Source of the DNA: Dubosiella muris
GTDB taxonomy: Bacteria; Bacillota_I; Bacilli_A; Erysipelotrichales; Erysipelotrichaceae
Length of the DNA: 64,000 bases
Direction of reading: 5' to 3'
Assembly: GCF_004793885.1 (NCBI RefSeq)
Contig: NZ_SRYG01000011.1
Coordinates: forward strand, 21,214-85,213
Of this stretch, positions 17,580-23,875 are shown in pieces (position 1 is the stretch's first letter; the number at the start of each line of letters is the position of its first letter). Both the position numbers and the translations under genes were made by a program. A model generated the notes under the pieces. The model did not search any database. It was not told the DNA's origin and saw only the letters and a list, made by a program, of their open reading frames with translations.

Positions 17580-18128
17580 TTAGATTTTGTGCATCAAGCG
17601 GTAGAAGAAGGATTTCGAATTGTATTCTTCTTCTTTTCTTTTATAGTCCTCGTTTTTGCGTTTGAGCTCTTCCGCCTCGGACAGTTCTTTTTTTAATTTC
17701 TGATTTTCAGATTCCAATTCGGAAATTTTAGACTCTTTTGTTTGGTTTTCCAGCAAAAACGTCTGCCGGTTTTTTTCCAGTTCCAGCAGCAGTCTTTCTT
17801 TATACAGTTGCTCGATTTGATTCGCCGCTTTTTCCTTCTCTTCAATGATCGCTTTCAGCTTCTCATTTTCATAGCGAAGTTCCATTTCCACAGCCGACAC
17901 TTCGTGTTTTTCCTTCCGGAAATACGTCGACAGTTTTTCCACGCCTTCCGCTTTGATCGTGATCCGCTTCGTTTCCGGGTTTTTATATTTCCAATCTTTA
18001 TCCGGATTGTCTTTGACAAGTTTGGCGATGGCTTTATCGACTGTATTCCGGGATTTGTTGAAATGCTGACAAATCTGCGCAATATCCATATCATAGTAAA
18101 CGTCGATCGTTTTTTCGACTTCAGGCAT
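17580..18128 (-). CDS. Orphan HTH plus coiled-coil protein of unknown function
   Basis: 182 residues. The N-terminal 60 or so residues look like a winged or MerR-like helix-turn-helix (DIAQICQHFNKSRNTVDKAI); from about residue 75 to 170 the chain is an almost continuous Glu/Lys-rich coiled coil. This layout recalls the DUF536-type proteins found on Gram-positive plasmids and in phages, but I cannot name a family with certainty. The start at ATG 18128 has AGAGG nine bases upstream; Mets at 18137 and 18173 are less likely. It is monocistronic behind a strong extended -10 at 18172-18180 and could be a nucleoid or segregation factor (speculative). Confidence 0.75.
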   Translation of the reverse strand: MPEVEKTIDVYYDMDIAQICQHFNKSRNTVDKAIAKLVKDNPDKDWKYKNPETKRITIKAEGVEKLSTYFRKEKHEVSAVEMELRYENEKLKAIIEEKEKAANQIEQLYKERLLLELEKNRQTFLLENQTKESKISELESENQKLKKELSEAEELKRKNEDYKRKEEEYNSKSFFYRLMHKI

Positions 18129-18171
18129 TCCAATCATCCTCTCTTTTTCATAAATAAAAATCAGCGAATGC

Positions 18172-18180
18172 ATTATAGCA
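18172..18180 (-). promoter_or_regulatory. Extended -10 promoter of the HTH/coiled-coil gene
   Basis: On the minus strand the sequence reads TGCTATAAT, a perfect extended -10, with no convincing -35. It lies 44 nt before the chosen ATG at 18128. Confidence 0.7.
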
Positions 18181-18434
18181 TACTTTATATTGAATAGCTA
18201 TTCCGATTGGTCCGGATGCGAAAAGCGAAAAAAGAACGTCATTTTTGCCTTCTAGTTCCCACTGGCTTTTTATTATATGATTTATATATGATTTTCATAT
18301 ATTTTCAACTTTTTTTGATTTTCTCTTGATTCAGAAATCTGATTTTTACGATTTTAATCATATGATTGGTAAGGTTTGTGTTTTCCACCCTTTCTCCCTG
18401 TTTTTCACCTCCTTTTTTTATCCCTTTTCGCTGA
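18181..18434. other. AT-rich intergenic stretch without a gene
   Basis: No open frame here has a ribosome-binding site or family resemblance. The stretch holds an 8-bp inverted repeat ATATATGA-TTT-TCATATAT (18284-18302), a 12-bp palindrome AATCATATGATT near 18356, and pyrimidine-rich runs. With the recR terminator (18435-18466) it fills the 354 nt between the orphan HTH gene and recR. Function unknown. Confidence 0.6.
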
Positions 18435-18466
18435 TAAAAAAGCGAAGGATACAAACGTCCTTCGCT
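18435..18466 (-). terminator. Terminator of the dnaX-recR operon
   Basis: A 9-bp stem AGCGAAGGA / TCCTTCGCT with an 8-nt loop is followed on the minus strand by TTTTTT. It lies just downstream of the recR stop. Confidence 0.9.
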
Positions 18467-18482
18467 CAAAAAAGGAAATGGT

Positions 18483-19073
18483 CTACTTTTCGTTCGAACT
18501 GCGTCCTTCGAACGCTTTCGCCAAGGTTCGGGCATCCGCGTAATCCAAATGGCCCCCTACCGGAATCCCATGCGCCAGCTTTGATACTTTGACATGGCCT
18601 TGCAGCAGCTTTTCCAAATACAACGCGGTCGTCTCGCCTTCAATCGTCGGGTCCACCGCAAGAATCACTTCCTCTGTTTCTTCATTGATCCGTTTCAGCA
18701 GCGCGTTGATGTTCAACATATCCGGCAGGATGCCTTTGGATGTGTTAATCAACCCGTTCAACACATGATACACCCCTTCATACGATTGCATATTCTCAAT
18801 CGCCACAATGTCTTTCGGATAGGAAACGACGCAGATGATGTTCTGATTTCGGTTGTGATTTTCACATATCGAGCAGATTTTGCCGCTGCTCAAGTTCCCG
18901 CAAATTTCGCAGTGCTGAATTTGATCTATGCCATTCAGAGACGCGATCAGATCTTTTCGTTTTTCCGCGTCCCAATCCAAAATGGTAAACGCGTATCGTT
19001 CGGCGGTTTTCGCCCCGACGCCAGGCAGACGCTGCAAGGCGAAAATCAGATTTTCTAACTGGTTTGGATACAT
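18483..19073 (-). CDS. recR: Recombination mediator RecR
   Basis: 196 residues: an N-terminal helix-hairpin-helix (LPGVGAKTAER, about 16-26), a four-cysteine zinc finger (C55, C58, C67, C70 by approximate count), and a Toprim domain ending in AHGIPVGGHLDYAD. RecR works with RecO and RecF (recF is also in this window) to load RecA on gapped DNA. It follows dnaX by 14 nt. The ebfC/ybaB gene that normally lies between dnaX and recR is absent. Confidence 0.96.
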   Translation of the reverse strand: MYPNQLENLIFALQRLPGVGAKTAERYAFTILDWDAEKRKDLIASLNGIDQIQHCEICGNLSSGKICSICENHNRNQNIICVVSYPKDIVAIENMQSYEGVYHVLNGLINTSKGILPDMLNINALLKRINEETEEVILAVDPTIEGETTALYLEKLLQGHVKVSKLAHGIPVGGHLDYADARTLAKAFEGRSSNEK

Positions 19074-19087
19074 ACAGACTCCTCTCT

Positions 19088-20848
19088 TTAATCTTCAAAA
19101 ATTTGAATGGTTGGAAACACTTTTGTCATTAAGTCTCCCTCGTTGTTTTTCGTATTTTCCGTTTTTTGTTCCTTTTTCAGTTCCACGACAACCGGCTCCG
19201 GCAAATCATGGCTGGCCATGCGTTCCCGAAACTGCCGGACGACGCGCTCGTATTGCGCTTTGGGAACCGCGAACAGTTTTTTCGGTGTTCCAAGAAGGCC
19301 TTCGAAATAATCCAGGAAACCGATGTTGAATTCCATTTCGTTCAGCTCATCCGCTTCGAGCGGATGCTGGGTTTCCACGAGCACATAATTGGAGCCACTG
19401 GCGACCAGCTGGCTATTTTTAAGCAAACTGATACTGCGAATCCATCTCAAATCTGTCATTAGCTGATCTTGAATATTGAATTTCATCGCGTCTTTTTGGC
19501 GCTCCGATTTCGTCGCGCCAACGAGTAAACCAAGCACATATTCGTCTTCAAACCGAATGCGCTCGGACTGAAAATTAGCATTTTTTGTGTCAATAATTGT
19601 TTCACGTGAAACATCAGAAATGGGAATAGGATGTGAAAAGCCCTGTTTTTGGGGGATTTTCACTGTTTTTTGGCCGATTTCTGACTGTTCAGATGGCTCA
19701 TTCTTCGAAAAATCGTACTTTTTCACCTCTGAAACCGGAATGTTTTCAGAATTCGAAGCCGAAGCATCTGAATACGAATTTGACAGAAACTGCAAAAACG
19801 CGCCCTCGATATAATCCAAAATCCGACTGGCATATGAAAACTTGCTGTAGGTGTCCATCAACAAATTCATCAAAGCGATCCGTCCGCTCAAGGGAATGTT
19901 TTTCATCGACTCATGGACGACTTCCTTCGTGCTCTCGTCCACAAGCGTCGAATTCGCCGAGTACTCCAAAATCACGCTGTCTTTCAATAAGCGAATCGCG
20001 TCCGCCGTGAATCGTTTCAAATCGAAACCGTCCTCGTCAATGCCATGGAGAAACTCAATCACATCTTCCACTTTGCGCTCGCTTAAATCCATCAACAGCC
20101 GCCCAATGTCCTGCTTCGTGACGACACCATATACCTCCCGCACGTCGTCCAGCTCGATATGCTTGTCGCAATACGCCACGCATTGATCCAAAATCGACAG
20201 CGAGTCGCGCATGCCGCCATCGCTCAATTCCGCAATGAGCGACAAAGCCGGCAGCGAGGCGTCGATGCCTTCCTCCTGGCAAACCGTCGTCAAACGGGAA
20301 ACGATGTCCTTGATCGCGACTTTGGAAAAATCGAAACGCTGACAGCGGGAAATGATGGTTGGAATCACTTTGTTTGGCTCCGTCGTCGCAAAAATGAAAA
20401 TCACATGTTCCGGAGGCTCCTCGATCGTTTTGAGCAACGCGTTGAACGCGCCGGTCGTCATCATATGCACCTCGTCAATAATATAGACTTTGTATTTGCC
20501 TTCCATCGGCGCGTATTTCACCCGCTCGATCAAGTTCCGAACCTCGTCCACGCCATTGTTGCTGGCGGCGTCGATTTCTATAATATCCGGATGGGAATTG
20601 GACAGCGCCATCTTGCAGTTGGGACATTGATTGCATGGCGCGTTTTGAGGATCGGTGCAGTTGAGCATGCGCGCGAAAATCTTCGCGATCGAAGTCTTTC
20701 CCGTTCCCCGCGGTCCGCAAAACAAATACGCGTGCGAGATCCGGTTGTGCAGCACGGCGTTTTTCAACGTTTGAATGATTTGCCGTTGGCCAACGACTTC
20801 CTCGAAATTCGATGGCCGGTATTTGCGATAAAGCGCCTGATACGCCAT
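19088..20848 (-). CDS. dnaX: DNA polymerase III subunits gamma/tau
   Basis: 586 residues. The AAA+ clamp-loader ATPase has Walker A GPRGTGKTS (45-53), a zinc module (C64, C72, C75, C78), the EVHMM Walker B and TIISRCQRF sensor 1. A long, less conserved C-terminal tau part follows (from about 370). I saw no clear A-rich slippery heptamer with a stem-loop that would give a shorter gamma. A perfect 16-bp parS sequence is embedded in the coding region at 19598-19613. dnaX heads the dnaX-recR operon. Confidence 0.96.
   Translation of the reverse strand: MAYQALYRKYRPSNFEEVVGQRQIIQTLKNAVLHNRISHAYLFCGPRGTGKTSIAKIFARMLNCTDPQNAPCNQCPNCKMALSNSHPDIIEIDAASNNGVDEVRNLIERVKYAPMEGKYKVYIIDEVHMMTTGAFNALLKTIEEPPEHVIFIFATTEPNKVIPTIISRCQRFDFSKVAIKDIVSRLTTVCQEEGIDASLPALSLIAELSDGGMRDSLSILDQCVAYCDKHIELDDVREVYGVVTKQDIGRLLMDLSERKVEDVIEFLHGIDEDGFDLKRFTADAIRLLKDSVILEYSANSTLVDESTKEVVHESMKNIPLSGRIALMNLLMDTYSKFSYASRILDYIEGAFLQFLSNSYSDASASNSENIPVSEVKKYDFSKNEPSEQSEIGQKTVKIPQKQGFSHPIPISDVSRETIIDTKNANFQSERIRFEDEYVLGLLVGATKSERQKDAMKFNIQDQLMTDLRWIRSISLLKNSQLVASGSNYVLVETQHPLEADELNEMEFNIGFLDYFEGLLGTPKKLFAVPKAQYERVVRQFRERMASHDLPEPVVVELKKEQKTENTKNNEGDLMTKVFPTIQIFED
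19598..19613. promoter_or_regulatory. parS site (ParB/Spo0J binding) inside dnaX
   Basis: TGTTTCACGTGAAACA is a perfect 16-bp palindrome identical to the bacterial parS consensus. It lies in the variable tau region of dnaX, about 13 kb from the origin. ParA and ParB are encoded at 53.3-55.0 kb. Confidence 0.93.
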
Positions 20849-20975
20849 ACGTCATCGCTCCTTTCCGATATACTTTCCCATTATAGCATGAGAAGCCGCC
20901 GCTGTTGGACATCGGATTTCGAATTGCTTCCCGAAACGGAACCCGATACAATGAAAGAGAGAAAGGAGAAAGACG

Positions 20976-21632
20976 ATGAAAGGGATCATCTTTGATATGG
21001 ACGGCCTGATGATTGACTCGGAAAGAGTCACCTACGAAGGCTATGTGGAACTTTGTGAAAAGCTCGGAAAGACATTGACCGTCGATATGTATGTCCAATG
21101 CCTCGGAAAGCCGGTCCCGCAAATTTGGGATGTGTTTTACAAAGGGTTTGGCAGCGACTTCCCGGCACCGGAAATCATGAAGGCGAACCACGACCGGATG
21201 GCCGCCCAGTTCGAACAAGAAGGCGTACCCGTCAAACCCGGGTTGCGCCCGCTTCTCGACTATTTAAAAGCGCAGGGATATAAAACGTGCGTGGCGACCA
21301 GCAGCACGCGGGAGCGCGTCGACAAAATTTTAGCCAAAGCGGATTTAGCCAACGCGTTTGACGAGACGATTTGCGGCGATGAAGTGGAAAGAGGAAAGCC
21401 GGATCCGGAAATCTTTTTGAAAGCGTGCCAAAAGCTCCAGCTTCCACCGGAAGCGTGTCTAGTTTTGGAAGACAGCGAAATGGGAATTCTAGCCGCCAGC
21501 CGGGCCGGCATCCGGGTGGTCTGCGTTCCGGATATGAAATACCCGGAACCGGAATACGCCAAAAAAACGTGGAAAATCGTGGAACGACTTGATCAAGTCA
21601 TTCCGCTTTTACGCGAATCGGAGCAATCATAG
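20976..21632 (+). CDS. HAD-family phosphatase, beta-phosphoglucomutase-like
   Basis: 218 residues of HAD subfamily IA. Motif I is FDMDGLMIDS (nucleophile D7, acid/base D9), motif II ATSST (about 108), motif III GKPDPEIF and motif IV LEDSEMGI; an alpha-helical cap lies between residues 15 and 80. Substrate is unknown; relatives dephosphorylate sugar phosphates. It has a strong AAAGGAG site before ATG 20976. It is on the plus strand, inserted between tadA and dnaX, which elsewhere in Bacillota are neighbours on one strand, and it ends at a strong terminator. Confidence 0.92.
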   Translation: MKGIIFDMDGLMIDSERVTYEGYVELCEKLGKTLTVDMYVQCLGKPVPQIWDVFYKGFGSDFPAPEIMKANHDRMAAQFEQEGVPVKPGLRPLLDYLKAQGYKTCVATSSTRERVDKILAKADLANAFDETICGDEVERGKPDPEIFLKACQKLQLPPEACLVLEDSEMGILAASRAGIRVVCVPDMKYPEPEYAKKTWKIVERLDQVIPLLRESEQS

Positions 21633-21635
21633 GAA

Positions 21636-21674
21636 AAGGAGCGCCTCAATCCGATGGCGCTCCTTGTTTTTTTT
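21636..21674 (+). terminator. Terminator after the HAD gene
   Basis: A 10-bp GC-rich stem AAGGAGCGCC / GGCGCTCCTT is followed by G and eight T. The stop codon of convergent tadA lies in its loop. The minus-strand T-run is only four bases, so termination of tadA would be weaker. Confidence 0.92.
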
Positions 21675-22134
21675 GTTCTTTTCGCAATTTCCGTTTTTTT
21701 CTGAAAAAATCCGACAGCAAAGCCGAACACTCCGGCTGCAAAATTCCTCCTTCATAGGAAGGGTAGTGATTGAAACCGGGAACGGCGAATAAATTCGTAC
21801 ACGATCCCACGCAGCCTCCTTTGGGATCGTACGCCCCAAAGACGACCCGGCGAATACGGGACTGGATGATGGCTCCCGCGCACATCGGACATGGTTCAAG
21901 CGTCACATACAAATCGCAGTCGTCCAGCCGCCAGGAACCAAGTTTCCGGCACGCTTTTTCAATAGCGATGATTTCCGCATGCGCGATGGAACGTTGCTTT
22001 GTTTCGCGTCGGTTCGATCCTCTCGCGATGATTTGGTTGTCTTTGACGATCACGCAGCCAATCGGCACCTCGTCGTATTTCAGCGCTTTCTTCGCTTCCA
22101 CAATGGCTTTCTTCATCCAGTATTGCTCGTCCAT
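21646..22134 (-). CDS. tadA: tRNA-specific adenosine deaminase
   Basis: 162 residues of the cytidine-deaminase fold. TadA deaminates A34 to inosine in tRNA-Arg(ACG). Zinc and catalytic residues are in AHAEIIA (H52, E54) and PCPMCAGA (C82, C85). The start is set at the ATG at 22134 with GAGGAAGC upstream; a longer frame to 22176 would extend into the SRP RNA terminator and is rejected. It is transcribed after the SRP RNA gene. Confidence 0.95.
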   Translation of the reverse strand: MDEQYWMKKAIVEAKKALKYDEVPIGCVIVKDNQIIARGSNRRETKQRSIAHAEIIAIEKACRKLGSWRLDDCDLYVTLEPCPMCAGAIIQSRIRRVVFGAYDPKGGCVGSCTNLFAVPGFNHYPSYEGGILQPECSALLSDFFRKKRKLRKEQKKQGAPSD

Positions 22135-22157
22135 TTCTGCTTCCTCGACTTTTCCAT

Positions 22158-22245
22158 AAAAAAAACTACTACACATACGGGAGCTTCCTTAAGGCTGCTT
22201 CATTCCTGACCTGACCTGATTCGTAAGATCGTATTGTAGTAGCTC
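22158..22245 (-). ncRNA. ffs: 4.5S-type signal recognition particle RNA
   Basis: On the minus strand the conserved SRP RNA apex is seen: AGGTCAGGTCA, a GGAA tetraloop, then TGAAGCAGCCTTAAGG. The ends pair (GCTACTAC with GTAGTAGT) and are followed by eight T. The RNA is about 85 nt, the compact form without the Alu domain found in Bacillus scRNA. The tetraloop is closed by A-U in place of the usual C-G. Extended -10 TGCTATTAT at 22250-22258 is correctly placed to start it. SRP RNA next to tadA and dnaX is the Bacillus location too. Confidence 0.93.
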
Positions 22246-22249
22246 ATTC

Positions 22250-22258
22250 ATAATAGCA
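22250..22258 (-). promoter_or_regulatory. Promoter of the SRP RNA
   Basis: Reads TGCTATTAT on the minus strand (extended -10). Seven bases later comes the expected 5' end of the SRP RNA. Confidence 0.7.
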
Positions 22259-22299
22259 AACTTCCAAATTCCTGTCAATTCAAAACAGAAAGGTTTGGA

Positions 22300-23589
22300 T
22301 TAGCGAACCGGAACGAGTTTTTCTTTCATTCCCATATACGGCCGCAGCACCTCCGGAATGCGAACCGATCCATCCGCCTCCAGATTGTTTTCCAGGAAGG
22401 CGATCAGCATTCTGGGCGGCGCCACGCACGTGTTGTTGAGCGTGTGGGCGAAATACTTCTTGCCGTTCTCGTCCTTGACCCGGATTTTCAGTCGGCGCGC
22501 CTGCGCGTCTGTCAAATTGGAACAGCTTCCCACTTCAAAGTATTTTTGCTGTCGAGGGGACCATGCTTCGACGTCGACCGATTTGCATTTGAGATCCGCC
22601 AAATCGCCCGAGCAGCATTCCAGCGTTCGGACCGGCACATCCATCGAGCGGAAAAACTCTACCGTGTTCATATACATCTTCTTGAACCAGTCCATGGAAT
22701 CTTCCGGTTTGCAGACGACGATCATTTCCTGCTTCTCAAACTGGTGGATCCGGTACACGCCCCGCTCTTCGATTCCGTGGGCGCCCTTTTCCTTCCGGAA
22801 ACAAGGCGAGTACGAAGTGTACGTGTATGGAAGGTCTTTTTCGTCGAGAATCGTGTCAATGAATTTTCCAATCATCGAATGCTCGCTCGTTCCAATTAAA
22901 TACAGATCCTCGCTGTCGATCTTATACATCATGCCTTCCATTTCCGCAAACGACATGACGCCGGTCACGACATTGGAGCGAATCATGTAAGGCGGGATGA
23001 CGTACGTGAATCCCTTGTCGATCATGAAGTCGCGCGCGTAAGACAAAATAGCCGAATGCAGTCTGGCGATATCGCCCATTAAATAATAAAAGCCGTTTCC
23101 CGCCACTTTGCGGGCGCTGTCCAAGTCGATTCCATGAAACGACTCCATAATCTCGGTATGGTAAGGAATCTCGAAATCCGGAACAAACGGTTCGCCAAAG
23201 CGCTCCAGCTCCACGTTTTCCGAATCGTCTTTTCCAATCGGAACGCTGGCGTCGATCATATTCGGAATTTGCATCATCTTTTCCTGCACCGCAGCCCGCA
23301 GCGCGTCTTCTTTATTCGAAAGCGCGTTCAAATCCTCGGCAATCGCGGCCACCTTTTGTTTGGTTTGCTCGGCTTCCTCTTTTTTTCCTTGTCCCATCAG
23401 TTTTCCGATTTCTTTGGAAATCGACTTGCGCTGACTGCGCAGATCGTCCGCCTGCCGCTGCGTTTGCCGTAAATCCAGATCGTCCTGGATCACTTCATCC
23501 ACGAGATGCAGCTTATGATCCTGGAATTTCTTTTTCATATTCTCTTTCACAAGATCTGGGTTCTCTCGAACAAATTTGATATCTAGCAT
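22300..23589 (-). CDS. serS: Seryl-tRNA synthetase
   Basis: 429 residues. The N-terminal coiled-coil arm (about 30-100) binds the long variable arm of tRNA-Ser; the class II core has motif 2 (SPCFRKEKGAHG) and motif 3 near the C-terminus. The motif-3 region reads NNTCVAPPRMLIAFLENN, a variant form also found in some clostridial SerRS rather than the common LNGSGLAVGR type. The start ATG 23589 has AGGAGGAG upstream. Expression is controlled by the serine T-box leader directly upstream. Confidence 0.96.
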   Translation of the reverse strand: MLDIKFVRENPDLVKENMKKKFQDHKLHLVDEVIQDDLDLRQTQRQADDLRSQRKSISKEIGKLMGQGKKEEAEQTKQKVAAIAEDLNALSNKEDALRAAVQEKMMQIPNMIDASVPIGKDDSENVELERFGEPFVPDFEIPYHTEIMESFHGIDLDSARKVAGNGFYYLMGDIARLHSAILSYARDFMIDKGFTYVIPPYMIRSNVVTGVMSFAEMEGMMYKIDSEDLYLIGTSEHSMIGKFIDTILDEKDLPYTYTSYSPCFRKEKGAHGIEERGVYRIHQFEKQEMIVVCKPEDSMDWFKKMYMNTVEFFRSMDVPVRTLECCSGDLADLKCKSVDVEAWSPRQQKYFEVGSCSNLTDAQARRLKIRVKDENGKKYFAHTLNNTCVAPPRMLIAFLENNLEADGSVRIPEVLRPYMGMKEKLVPVR

Positions 23590-23602
23590 GTTCTCCTCCT
23601 AT

Positions 23603-23831
23603 AAAAAAGAGACCTTCAAAAAGGACGAAGGTCTCGTGGTGCCACCTTTTTTCTTTTCACGTGAAACATTTTCCGGAAAAGTCTTCCACAAAATAACGGT
23701 GTGGGCCGAAACCGGATACTGGATTCCCCGGTTCACTCGAAGGGGCTCGACACGCGGATCCAAGGGACATTCGCACCACCCATGTCCTCTCTGCGCTCTT
23801 TGCCGCGTATACTGTCCTTCTCGATGTTTTC
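23603..23831 (-). promoter_or_regulatory. Serine T-box riboswitch in the serS leader
   Basis: The T-box sequence AGGTGGCACCACG lies at 23635-23647 (minus strand), just before the terminator stem GAGACCTTC / GAAGGTCTC with six T (23603-23635). The variable base after TGG is C, which would pair with the G discriminator of tRNA-Ser. Stem I starts near 23800, where ACGCGG can pair with CCGCGT; a TCC (serine) specifier lies just 5' of the latter (inferred). Uncharged tRNA-Ser should permit readthrough into serS. Confidence 0.92.
23656..23671. promoter_or_regulatory. parS-like site in the serS leader
   Basis: The plus strand reads CTTTTCACGTGAAACA, matching parS (TGTTTCACGTGAAACA) at 14 of 16 positions with a perfect right half. 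It lies between stem I and the antiterminator of the T-box and is about 4 kb from the perfect site in dnaX. Confidence 0.6.
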
Positions 23832-23837
23832 GGTTTT

Positions 23838-23865
23838 AATATATCATATTTGTCTTTGATTTCAA
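23838..23865 (-). promoter_or_regulatory. Promoter of serS leader
   Basis: On the minus strand TTGAAA (23860-23865), a 16-nt spacer and TATATT (23838-23843) preceded by TGA. It starts a leader of roughly 240 nt. Confidence 0.7.
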
Positions 23866-23875
23866 CTCCGGTTTT

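Noticed and set aside
19088-20848. Programmed frameshift in dnaX
   Set aside because: No A-rich slippery heptamer with a downstream hairpin could be identified in the expected region.
22135-22176. N-terminal extension of tadA to 22176
   Set aside because: This would begin inside the 3' stem of the SRP RNA and cross its terminator.
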